A DNA stretch of 6,794 bases from an uncultured Collinsella sp. (GCA_902496645.1 CABVBR010000114.1:1-6794), one strand, 5' to 3'; counted from the stretch's first letter, positions 1 to 6,781 are shown. Program-made: numbers and translations. Notes: generated from the letters alone by a model not told the origin.

Positions 1-641
1 ACGACGGTCTTGGCGTCTTCGATCTTGCCGTCGAGTACGGCGTCGATCAGCTCGTGCAGCGGCACCAGGTCCACGTTGACAAACTCGTCATCATCGGGGT
101 TGGGCGCATCAAACTCGAGCTTGGTAGCCAAGTAGATGTGGATGATCTCATCGCAAAAACCACAGGACGTGACAATCGACGTCAAAAAGCGAATACGACC
201 AGCCCTAAAGCCCGTCTCCTCATGCAGTTCGCGCTTGGCGCAATCGAGCGGGTCCTCGCCTGGATCGAGCTTGCCGGCGGGAATCTCGACCGTCACGCGG
301 TCGATGGCGGTGCGGTACTGACGCACCAGTACGATCTTGCCACTCTCGGTCAGCGCCACAACGGCCGCCGCACCCGGATGGCGAACGATATCGCGGGCGC
401 TGCGGCGACCGTTGGGCAGCTCAACCTCAAGACGGTGGACGTCGAGGATCTTGCCCTTCCAGGCACACTCCTCCGAAAGAATCTTCTCGTGCAGCTCGGC
501 ATCGTGCGGGTCGTCGTCGCCCAACACCAGCGCCGGCTCGTCAGCGACCTCGCCACCAGGCTCGCCCTCGGCGTGCCCATACATGCGGCTGTCCTCTTCA
601 ACGATCTGCGCATCCACGAGCTCTTCGTTCTTCTCGTCCAT
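1..641 (-). CDS. NUDIX hydrolase, ADP-ribose pyrophosphatase-like (C-terminus cut by window edge)
   Basis: The translation contains a perfect Nudix box (GX5EX7REUXEEXGU) at residues 123-145, with G123, E129, R137, E138, E141, E142 and G144 all present. These residues bind the divalent metals that drive hydrolysis of a nucleoside diphosphate linked to another moiety. The segment before the box (WKGKILDV, then ELPNG and a RHPGAAAVVAL stretch) resembles the N-terminal beta-domain of ADP-ribose pyrophosphatases, so ADP-ribose is the likeliest substrate, but this is inferred. I see 213 residues; the C-terminus lies beyond position 1. About 60 acidic residues precede the conserved domain. ATG 641 is preferred over the in-frame ATG at 650 because AGAGGA (651-656) abuts 650 but lies 9 nt from 641. 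The gene begins 21 nt after the purD stop with no terminator between, so the two are probably cotranscribed. A proline usual in this family downstream of the box is Cys160 here. Confidence 0.9.
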   Translation of the reverse strand, partial: MDEKNEELVDAQIVEEDSRMYGHAEGEPGGEVADEPALVLGDDDPHDAELHEKILSEECAWKGKILDVHRLEVELPNGRRSARDIVRHPGAAAVVALTESGKIVLVRQYRTAIDRVTVEIPAGKLDPGEDPLDCAKRELHEETGFRAGRIRFLTSIVTSCGFCDEIIHIYLATKLEFDAPNPDDDEFVNVDLVPLHELIDAVLDGKIEDAKTV

Positions 642-662
642 CCGTCTCATTCCTCTCGGACT

Positions 663-1964
663 TTAGGCATCCCAGGCGTCGCGGCCGCGCAGCGCGCGCA
701 GGCCGATGTCGTGACGCAGGGTCTTGCCCTCAAAATCAATCTTCTCGCAGGCCTCGTAGGCAAGGTTGCGAGCGTTCTCGAACGTGTCGCCCAGAGCGGT
801 CACGGCAAGCACGCGGCCACCATTGGTCAGCTGGCCGTCCACCACGGCAGCGCCCGCGTGGTACACGGTCACGTTCTCCATGGCCTCGGCATCCTCAATG
901 CCAGTGATGACCTTGCCCTTCTCGTAGCTGCCGGGATAGCCCGCGCTCGTCAGGACAACGGCCACAGCCCACTCGTCACGCCAGTCGAGCTCAATCTGAT
1001 CGAGCTCGCAGTTGGCGCAGGCGAGCATGACCTCGACCAGGTCGTTTTTAAGGCGCGGCAGCACGACCTGCGTCTCGGGGTCGCCAAAGCGGGCATTGAA
1101 CTCCAGCACCTTGGGGCCGGCAGGCGTGAGCATAAAGCCGCCGTACAGGCAGCCGCGGTAGTCGATACCCTCGGCAGCGAGCTCGGCCACGGTCTGCTCC
1201 ATGACCTTCACCATCGTGGCGTGCTCCTCATCGGTCACGATGGGCACCGGGCTGTAGACGCCCATGCCGCCGGTGTTGGGGCCCTTGTCGCCCTCGAGGG
1301 CGCGCTTGTGGTCCTGCGAGGTGGCCATGGGGCGCACGGTCTTGCCGTCGGTAAAGGCGAGCAGCGAGCACTCGGGACCAACGAGCATCTCCTCGATAAC
1401 CACGGTGTTGCCGGCATCGCCAAAGGTGCCGCCAAAGCACTCGCGCACGGCCTCCTCGGCCTGCTCAAGTTCGGTCGCCACGATAACGCCCTTGCCCGCG
1501 GCAAGGCCGTCGGCCTTCACGACCAGCGGAGCGCCCTGCTCGCGCACGTAGGCGAGAGCCGAAGCCTCGTCGGTAAACGAACCATAGGCTGCCGTCGGAA
1601 TGCCCGCACGCTCCATGAGCTGCTTGGAGAACAGCTTGGAACCCTCCATCTGGGCACCTTCGGCACCTGGGCCAAAGCAGGGAATACCCGCCGCGCGCAC
1701 GGCGTCGGCCACGCCCGCCACGAGCGGAGCCTCGGGGCCAATTACCACGAGTCCGCATCCGTGGCTCTGCGCAAACGCCGCCACGGCCGCAGGATCGCAA
1801 TCGTCGAGAACAACGTTCTCACCACAGCTCGCGGTGCCGCCGTTGCCCGGCGCGATGTAGAGCTTGCCGGCGCGCGGTGATGCTGCGAGCTTAGCTGCCA
1901 AAGCATGCTCACGGCCGCCGCTGCCCAACAACAGGATGTCGATGGTTTGAGTGTCCGCCTTCAA
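663..1964 (-). CDS. purD: Phosphoribosylamine-glycine ligase (GAR synthetase)
   Basis: PurD joins 5-phosphoribosylamine and glycine with ATP to make glycinamide ribonucleotide, the second step of de novo purine synthesis, in the cytosol. The 433-residue product has the family's usual length. It shows the N-terminal nucleotide-binding-like motif GSGGREHA (residues 14-21), the ATP-grasp segment VVKADGLAAGKGV (148-160), the DHKRALEGDKGPNTGGMG stretch (218-235) and the PurD signature RFGDPETQ (292-299). All catalytic landmarks look intact. The start is TTG at 1964: an exact AGGAGG lies at 1970-1975, 5 nt upstream, and homology begins a few residues inside. An in-frame ATG at 2132 would overlap the end of purA and add 56 residues unlike PurD, so it is rejected. 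purD lies 118 nt downstream of purA with a stem-loop between, and 21 nt upstream of the NUDIX gene. Confidence 0.96.
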   Translation of the reverse strand: MKADTQTIDILLLGSGGREHALAAKLAASPRAGKLYIAPGNGGTASCGENVVLDDCDPAAVAAFAQSHGCGLVVIGPEAPLVAGVADAVRAAGIPCFGPGAEGAQMEGSKLFSKQLMERAGIPTAAYGSFTDEASALAYVREQGAPLVVKADGLAAGKGVIVATELEQAEEAVRECFGGTFGDAGNTVVIEEMLVGPECSLLAFTDGKTVRPMATSQDHKRALEGDKGPNTGGMGVYSPVPIVTDEEHATMVKVMEQTVAELAAEGIDYRGCLYGGFMLTPAGPKVLEFNARFGDPETQVVLPRLKNDLVEVMLACANCELDQIELDWRDEWAVAVVLTSAGYPGSYEKGKVITGIEDAEAMENVTVYHAGAAVVDGQLTNGGRVLAVTALGDTFENARNLAYEACEKIDFEGKTLRHDIGLRALRGRDAWDA

Positions 1965-1969
1965 GGGTG

Positions 1970-1975
1970 CCTCCT
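1970..1975 (-). promoter_or_regulatory. purD ribosome binding site that fixes a TTG start
   Basis: Read on the minus strand, this is AGGAGG followed by 5 nt and then TTG AAG GCG. There is no ATG or GTG at a suitable distance in the PurD frame. The strong Shine-Dalgarno match is the main argument for the rare TTG start. Confidence 0.85.
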
Positions 1976-2010
1976 CTATGGATGAATGGCCCGCTCCGCG
2001 CGAGCTCTTT

Positions 2011-2060
2011 GCAAGCAAATATACCCCTCGGCCGCCCGTCCGGGCTGCAAAGGGGTATAT
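2011..2060 (-). terminator. Stem-loop after purA, possible terminator or attenuator before purD
   Basis: A perfect 10-bp inverted repeat, ATATACCCCT (2019-2028) and AGGGGTATAT (2051-2060), encloses a 22-nt loop. Inside it is a second small hairpin of GCCCG (2034-2038) and CGGGC (2041-2045). It begins 22 nt after the purA stop. On the minus-strand RNA the stem is followed by UUUGCUUGC, a short and imperfect U-rich tail. It is therefore a plausible but weak intrinsic terminator. Because purD lies just downstream without a clear promoter of its own, partial termination or attenuation is also possible. Confidence 0.55.
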
Positions 2061-2082
2061 CGCAATAACCAAATAGTCCCGA

Positions 2083-3369
<1,287 letters not shown>

Positions 3370-3435
3370 GTTTACTCCTTACATTCATGGACTGTCTACG
3401 CGCCACGCCGGCACGCAGAAGCACAAAACATTCCC

Positions 3436-3464
3436 AGTATACCCGTGCAACGGGCGCCTGTCCT
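3436..3464 (-). promoter_or_regulatory. Candidate sigma-70-type promoter of purA
   Basis: On the minus strand, a -35 box AGGACA (3459-3464; 4 of 6 consensus bases) is separated by exactly 17 nt from a -10 box TATACT (3436-3441; 5 of 6). Transcription would start near 3429, giving a leader of about 60 nt before purA. The -35 box overlaps the dnaB stop codon (3463-3465). The spacer holds a small hairpin, CCCGT-TGC-ACGGG (3442-3454). No U-rich tail follows it, so it is not a convincing dnaB terminator. Confidence 0.6.
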
Positions 3465-4449
3465 ACTCCTCGGCATGTGCCCCATCAAGCTCATAGAACT
3501 TGGTGGATGCCGGCAGGAACATCAGGTCGACGTCGCCGATCGGGCCCGAACGGTTCTTGGCCACGACAATACGCGTAACGCCCTCGTCGGGTCGATCGTC
3601 GCGCGAGGCTTCGGCCTCGTCGGCGGAGCGGTCCAAGAACATAACGATATCGGCGTCCTGCTCGATGGAGCCCGATTCACGAAGGTCGGAAAGCTGCGGG
3701 CGCTTGCCGGTACGGGATTCGACCTGACGCGAGAGCTGCGACAGCGCGATGAGCGGGATCTTGAGCTCCTTGGCCATGATCTTCAGACCACGCGACATCT
3801 CGGAGACCTCGACGGTACGGCTCTCGGAGCGGCGTCCCGGCGGAGGACTCACCAGCTGCAGGTAGTCCAGGATGATGATAGCTTTCTCCTTGTTGTGGAG
3901 CATGCGGCGGCTCTTGGCGCGAATCTCGGTCACTGTGGTGCCGGGCGTATCGTCAATCAGAATATCGAGCTTGGACAAGGTCTGCGTGGCCTCGTTGATA
4001 TTTGCCCACTGCTCGGGGCTAATGCGGCCCATGCGGAAGTCACTGATCGAGATCATGGCGTAGGCGCAAATCAGACGCTGGGCAATTTCCTTGCCCGACA
4101 TCTCCAGCGAGAAGAAGCCGACGGTATAACCGGCAGCGGCAGCGTTGAGCGCCAGATTCAGGGCGAACGACGTCTTACCCACAGCAGGGCGGGCGCCGAT
4201 GATGATGAGCTGGCCCTCGCGAAAACCCATGAGCATGCGGTCGAGCGACGGGAAGCCCGTGGGCACGCCCGCAGCCTGGCCGCCTGCCTGGCACACTTCC
4301 TCGGCCTCGTTATAGGCCTCGACCATAAACTCGGTCAGCGTCTTGTAGCTCGACTTGACCTCGCGCGCCGTGACCTTGAGCAACTTGCTCTCGGCCAGCT
4401 CCACGACCTCTTTGGTATCGGTGGGAGCGTTATAGGCCAGCGCGGGCAT
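3463..4449 (-). CDS. dnaB: DnaB replicative helicase, C-terminal RecA-like motor fragment
   Basis: This frame encodes the linker helix and the whole RecA-type ATPase that unwinds DNA ahead of the replisome as a hexameric ring. The linker (DTKEVVELAESKLL, residues 11-24) is followed by Walker A GARPAVGKTS (85-94, Lys92, Thr93), the SLEMSGKE segment with the probable catalytic Glu116, and Walker B IIILDYLQL (191-199, Asp195). LSQLSRQVE (237-245), DLRESGSIEQDAD (255-267) and KNRSGPIG (298-305) complete the DnaB core. The C-terminus ends normally at ELDGAHAEE. The first ATG in frame, 4449, has no convincing Shine-Dalgarno sequence. It overlaps the end of the upstream frame by 20 nt, stop codon included. 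It may therefore be only an open-frame start and not a real one. If translated alone the product would lack the N-terminal domain used for ring assembly and primase interplay. Confidence 0.85.
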   Translation of the reverse strand: MPALAYNAPTDTKEVVELAESKLLKVTAREVKSSYKTLTEFMVEAYNEAEEVCQAGGQAAGVPTGFPSLDRMLMGFREGQLIIIGARPAVGKTSFALNLALNAAAAGYTVGFFSLEMSGKEIAQRLICAYAMISISDFRMGRISPEQWANINEATQTLSKLDILIDDTPGTTVTEIRAKSRRMLHNKEKAIIILDYLQLVSPPPGRRSESRTVEVSEMSRGLKIMAKELKIPLIALSQLSRQVESRTGKRPQLSDLRESGSIEQDADIVMFLDRSADEAEASRDDRPDEGVTRIVVAKNRSGPIGDVDLMFLPASTKFYELDGAHAEE

Positions 4450-4795
4450 GGTGCTGCCAGTTGACGAGCGACAGGGTCTGACCCATCAACTCCAAAATGT
4501 AGGCCTCGCCGCCCACGGCATCAAGCTTGTTGATGCTTCGCAGGTAATCGATCAGCGAGATGGAGTCGATGGGAATGCGGCTGTTGTACATATCGACCAT
4601 CGCGGTATAGATGGTCTTATGAATGGGCCGGTAGAAGTCATCGGGCTGCAGCTCGACCTGGGCCTCTTCGACCACCTCGGGCGATAGCAGCATAGCGGCC
4701 AGTACATTGGCCTCTGCATCTTGGTTTTGGGGAAGACCCAACTTGGAGCCGCGGTCCTCAACCGTCAGCCCGGTCTCCCTATCGTCATATGCCAT
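4430..4795 (-). CDS. dnaB: DnaB replicative helicase, N-terminal domain fragment
   Basis: The 121-residue product matches the DnaB N-terminal domain: LPQNQDAEANVLAAMLLSP (first helices), DDFYRPIHKTIYTAMVDMY, then IDSISLIDYLR and AVGGEAYILELMGQTLSLVNWQHHA. This domain normally dimerises to form the collar of the hexamer and contacts primase. The frame ends four residues later (RAGL, then TAA) in the middle of the helical hairpin, so the second leg of the hairpin is missing. ATG 4795 is chosen because GAGGA (4801-4805) lies 5 nt upstream; in-frame ATGs at 4801 and 4807 would overlap or precede that site. It starts 226 nt downstream of rplI, beyond a strong terminator, so dnaB should have its own promoter, but I could not identify a convincing one. 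Confidence 0.85.
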   Translation of the reverse strand: MAYDDRETGLTVEDRGSKLGLPQNQDAEANVLAAMLLSPEVVEEAQVELQPDDFYRPIHKTIYTAMVDMYNSRIPIDSISLIDYLRSINKLDAVGGEAYILELMGQTLSLVNWQHHARAGL

Positions 4796-4896
4796 GAGCA
4801 TCCTCATTCATATCGCTTGCGAGCATCCATAGTATCAGCCACGGTCCCAAAACGCGCCGCGCGCCGCCAATCATCACCGAACCAAACGGATGAACG

Positions 4897-4912
4897 GTCC
4901 TGTATATAGGAC
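4897..4912. promoter_or_regulatory. 16-bp near-perfect palindrome upstream of dnaB
   Basis: GTCCTGTATATAGGAC is an inverted repeat with 5-bp arms GTCCT/AGGAC, a TATA centre and a single mismatched pair. It lies about 100 bp upstream of the dnaB start, between the rplI terminator and dnaB. It could be an operator for a dimeric regulator or include a -10-like TATATA. No regulator can be named from the sequence. Confidence 0.3.
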
Positions 4913-4945
4913 TTCGACGCAACGTTCACCATGACACTCACTCAG

Positions 4946-4989
4946 CGCAAATAAAACAAAAGGGCGCCCTGGTTTCCCAGAGCGCCCTT
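4946..4989 (-). terminator. Intrinsic terminator of the rpsF-ssb-rpsR-rplI operon
   Basis: Arms AAGGGCGC (4960-4967) and GCGCCCTT (4982-4989) pair perfectly over 8 bp. One C/A mismatch follows, then CTGG/CCAG (4969-4972 and 4977-4980) closing a 4-nt loop. On the minus strand the stem is followed at once by TTTGTTTTATTTGC (4946-4959), a good U-rich tail. It begins 32 nt after the rplI stop. This is the clearest terminator in the window and separates the ribosomal operon from dnaB. Confidence 0.93.
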
Positions 4990-5021
4990 CTTAGAACAAG
5001 ATTGTTGCGTTGCAGCAAATG

Positions 5022-5561
5022 CTACTCGGCAGCAGCCTCAGTCTCGACCTCGGCGGTCTCGGCCTCGGCGACCTCAGCGGCCTCCTCGACCTCAGCCTCG
5101 GCAGCAAGCTCCTCGGCGGTAACGCCGACGAGAACGACAACCTCGGCCTTGATCTCGCGGTACAGCGAGATGGCAACGGTGTGGGCACCGGCAACCTTGA
5201 TGGGCTTACCGAGCTCGACGCGCTTGCGGTCGATGTCCATACCGAGCTGAGCCTTGATGGCGTCAGCGATCATAGCGGCGGTAACGGAGCCAAAGAGGAT
5301 GCCCTCGTCGCCGACCTTGACGTCAACGGTGACCGTCTTGCCCTCGAAGGCAGCCTTGGTCTCGTTGGCGGTAGCCAGACGGACGGCCTCGCGCTTGGCG
5401 ATGTTGTTGCGACGCTCGTCAAGCTGCTTGAGGTTGCCCTTGGTGGCGGCAACAGCGAGCTTCTTGGGGAACAGGAAGTTCTCAGCGTAACCCTGAGCGA
5501 CCTCTACGACGTCACCCTCGCCGCCCTTGCCCTTGATCTCATCGAGAAGAATAACCTTCAT
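5022..5561 (-). CDS. rplI: 50S ribosomal protein L9 with acidic C-terminal tail
   Basis: L9 binds 23S rRNA near the base of the L1 stalk with its N-terminal domain and projects its C-terminal domain away from the 50S subunit. It is known to help keep reading frame. The N-terminal domain (MKVILLDEIKGKGGEGDVV, then VAQGYAENFLFPKKLAV, residues 1-37) matches the family. Lys34 stands where many L9 proteins have glycine. A connecting helix follows (about 41-75). The C-terminal domain runs to about residue 148 (VVVLVGVTAE). The product is 179 residues, about 30 longer than typical. The excess is a low-complexity Glu/Ala/Val tail (149-179) of unknown role. ATG 5561 follows AAGGGAG (5569-5575) with a 7-nt spacer, only 15 nt after the rpsR stop, which points to tight cotranscription and perhaps translational coupling. 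Confidence 0.97.
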   Translation of the reverse strand: MKVILLDEIKGKGGEGDVVEVAQGYAENFLFPKKLAVAATKGNLKQLDERRNNIAKREAVRLATANETKAAFEGKTVTVDVKVGDEGILFGSVTAAMIADAIKAQLGMDIDRKRVELGKPIKVAGAHTVAISLYREIKAEVVVLVGVTAEELAAEAEVEEAAEVAEAETAEVETEAAAE

Positions 5562-5576
5562 GATGCGTCTCCCTTC

Positions 5577-5843
5577 TTAGCCGCGGTCGCGGTTGCCACG
5601 AGAGGAAACCACGGGGACGGTGTACGGCAGGAGAGCCATCTCGCGGGCGCGCTTGATGGCGTTGGCGATGTCATGCTGATGCTGCGTGCAAGCGCCAGTG
5701 ACGCGACGGGGCTTGATCTTGCCACGGTCGGTCATGTACTTACGGAGAAGCTGAGTGTCCTTATAGTCGATGAACTCAGTGTTCTCCTTGCAGAACTGGC
5801 AGTACTTACGACGCGGCTGACGTGCAGAAAAATCATTAGCCAT
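5577..5843 (-). CDS. rpsR: 30S ribosomal protein S18, zinc-binding (C+) type
   Basis: S18 pairs with S6 on the platform of the 30S subunit. The 88-residue product has the usual length and the conserved core DYKDTQLLRKYMTDRGKIKPRR (split as 26-40 and 41-47), followed by VTGACTQHQHDIANAIKRAR and ALLPY. A CxxC pair (Cys15, Cys18) near the N-terminus and Cys52 with His55 form the likely zinc site that marks the C+ variant. Zinc-free S18 paralogues in some actinobacteria lack these residues and respond to zinc starvation; none is visible here. ATG 5843 (MANDFSARQ) is chosen because homology begins there and AAAGG (5853-5857) lies 9 nt upstream. An in-frame ATG at 5894 would place the leader hairpin inside the coding region. 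It is the third gene of the rpsF operon. Confidence 0.96.
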   Translation of the reverse strand: MANDFSARQPRRKYCQFCKENTEFIDYKDTQLLRKYMTDRGKIKPRRVTGACTQHQHDIANAIKRAREMALLPYTVPVVSSRGNRDRG

Positions 5844-5862
5844 GTCAAAATACCTTTCGTTT

Positions 5863-5888
5863 GGCAACTTCGGCGAACCGAAGCCACC
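5863..5888 (-). promoter_or_regulatory. Hairpin in the ssb-rpsR gap, just upstream of the S18 ribosome binding site
   Basis: On the minus-strand RNA, CUUCGG and CCGAAG (6 bp; 5868-5873 and 5878-5883) close a UUCG loop. The stem extends by five more pairs, GGUGG with UUGCC, three of them G-U wobbles, to 11 bp in all. The wobble pairs work only in the minus-strand transcript. There is no U tail, so it is not a terminator. It may set mRNA stability or processing between ssb and rpsR, or S18 translation. Confidence 0.5.
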
Positions 5889-5915
5889 TCTCACTCAAAA
5901 ATAGGTGAACAACCC

Positions 5916-6368
5916 TTAGAACGGGATGTCCTCATCATAGACGTCGACCGCGGGCGGCGTAGCCACCGGTGCGGCGGGACGTGCTGCGGGCGCGGGAGCT
6001 GCGGGGGCGTAACCGCCCTGATCGTAGCCACCCTGGCCACCACGGGAGCTCATAAACTCAATCTCATCGACGATGACCTCGAGCTTGCTCCGGCGCTGAC
6101 CGTCGCGCTCCCAAGAGCTGTAGCGCAGCTTGCCCTCGATCGCGACCTTGTTTCCCTTTGCCAGGAAACGGCTCACGGCCTCGGCGCGGGTGCCGAACAT
6201 GGTGCAGTCGACAAAGTTGGGATAGTCCTCCCACTCGCCAGTCTGCGCGTTGCGGCGACGATCGTTCACGGCGACGCCAAAGGACAGAACCTGGGTTCCG
6301 CCGGCGGTGGCGCGCAGCTCGGGATCGCGGGTGAGGTTACCGGTGATGTTCACTCGATTGATGCTCAT
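5916..6368 (-). CDS. ssb: Single-stranded DNA-binding protein
   Basis: SSB coats single-stranded DNA during replication, repair and recombination and recruits partners through its C-terminal tip. The 150-residue product begins with the OB-fold (residues 1-106): MSINRVNITGNLTRDPELR, the GVAVNDRRR strand, NFVDCTMFGTRAEAV (51-65), KGNKVAIEGKLRYSSW (71-86) and SKLEVIVDEIEFM. A flexible Gly/Gln then Ala/Pro-rich linker (107-141) leads to the acidic tip DVYDEDIPF (142-150), which matches the canonical DDIPF-type end. All expected parts are present. ATG 6368 follows AGGAAG (6378-6383) with a 9-nt spacer. It lies 48 nt after rpsF and 72 nt before rpsR, the common rpsF-ssb-rpsR arrangement, so its level is tied to ribosomal protein transcription. 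Confidence 0.97.
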   Translation of the reverse strand: MSINRVNITGNLTRDPELRATAGGTQVLSFGVAVNDRRRNAQTGEWEDYPNFVDCTMFGTRAEAVSRFLAKGNKVAIEGKLRYSSWERDGQRRSKLEVIVDEIEFMSSRGGQGGYDQGGYAPAAPAPAARPAAPVATPPAVDVYDEDIPF

Positions 6369-6416
6369 AACTCACTACTTCCTCTTGGGGCACAAGCCCA
6401 GTCCAAAACGACAGTC

Positions 6417-6710
6417 TTACTCCTGGTCGTCGCGACGGACGATCATGTGGCGGACCACAGCGTCGGTGATGCGCAGGACGCGATCAAGCTCGGCGATCTG
6501 GGTAGGATCTGCGTGGAAGTTGATGAGGGTGTAGTCACCATCGGTGAGGTCGTTGATCTCGTAGGCGAGCTTGCGCTTGCCCCACTCGTCAACGGAGTCG
6601 ACCTTGCCAGCGCCCTCAGCGATCGTGGTATCGATACGCTTCATAACAGCGAGACGAGTCTCGGGGTCGAGCGACGGGTCAACAAAGAACAGCAGTTCAT
6701 AAGCCTTCAT
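6417..6710 (-). CDS. rpsF: 30S ribosomal protein S6
   Basis: S6 binds 16S rRNA together with S18 in the central domain of the 30S subunit. The 97-residue product starts MKAYELLFFVDPSL and carries the S6 signature GKRKLAYEI (residues 44-52). LINFHADP (62-69) and LRITDAVVRHMIVR (79-92) follow, as usual for the family. ATG 6710 is chosen because AGGAGGTGA (6715-6723), a full match to the 16S anti-Shine-Dalgarno sequence, lies 4 nt upstream; an in-frame ATG at 6731 precedes that site and is rejected. It is the first gene of the operon within the window and has a structured leader, fitting autogenous control. Confidence 0.97.
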   Translation of the reverse strand: MKAYELLFFVDPSLDPETRLAVMKRIDTTIAEGAGKVDSVDEWGKRKLAYEINDLTDGDYTLINFHADPTQIAELDRVLRITDAVVRHMIVRRDDQE

Positions 6711-6714
6711 ATTG

Positions 6715-6723
6715 TCACCTCCT
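6715..6723 (-). promoter_or_regulatory. Very strong rpsF ribosome binding site
   Basis: AGGAGGTGA on the minus strand is complementary to nine bases of the 16S rRNA 3' end and stands 4 nt from the rpsF ATG. It is the strongest such site in the window. It decides the start at 6710 over the in-frame ATG at 6731. Confidence 0.85.
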
Positions 6724-6736
6724 CTGGGCAAATGTG

Positions 6737-6765
6737 GCTTCAGGTCGTGAAGGTGCGCCTGAAGC
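6737..6765 (-). promoter_or_regulatory. rpsF leader hairpin, candidate S6:S18 autoregulatory element
   Basis: GCTTCAGG (6737-6744) and CCTGAAGC (6758-6765) form a perfect 8-bp stem with a 13-nt loop, 13 nt upstream of the rpsF Shine-Dalgarno. In many bacteria the rpsF leader carries an RNA structure bound by the S6:S18 complex, so position and operon content suit that role. The CCG trinucleotide typical of that motif is not present here, so the assignment is uncertain. No U tail follows, which argues against a terminator. Confidence 0.45.
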
Positions 6766-6781
6766 AGGAAAAGACTTGGTA

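Larger units (their letters stand above)
3463..4795 (-). pseudogene. dnaB: dnaB locus interrupted by an out-of-frame loss of about 20 codons
   Basis: The two halves of one DnaB replicative helicase occur in order but in different frames. The N-terminal frame reads ...LSLVNWQHHA and then RAGL and a TAA stop at 4430-4432. The rest resumes as ALAYNAPTDTKEVV in the frame that contains ATG 4449. Compared from memory with the Bacillus and E. coli proteins, about 20 residues of the N-terminal-domain helical hairpin should lie between these blocks. One leftover base separates the last matching codon of each part, so a loss near 59 bp (3n-1) fits. This could be a true mutation or an assembly error. 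Everything else in both halves looks intact and free of stops, so any lesion would be recent. Confidence 0.8.

Noticed and set aside
54..1880. A 608-codon open frame on the plus strand opposite purD and the NUDIX gene
   Set aside because: Its product is low-complexity (Ala, Leu, Val, His, Arg rich) and resembles nothing. It mirrors the codon bias of well-supported minus-strand genes.
3442..3454. CCCGT-GCA-ACGGG hairpin as a dnaB terminator
   Set aside because: The stem is 5 bp with no U-rich tail, and it lies inside the spacer of a good promoter.
4430..4450. An intein or other insertion in dnaB
   Set aside because: DnaB is a common intein host, but here sequence is missing and nothing is inserted. 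No splicing or endonuclease motif is present.
4430..4450. Translational bypass joining the two dnaB frames
   Set aside because: Bypassing skips extra mRNA. Here the expected codons themselves are absent, so no bypass could restore the normal protein.
6387..6399. Small GGGC-ACAA-GCCC hairpin in the rpsF-ssb gap
   Set aside because: It is only 4 bp long with no U tail and is likely to be chance in GC-rich sequence.
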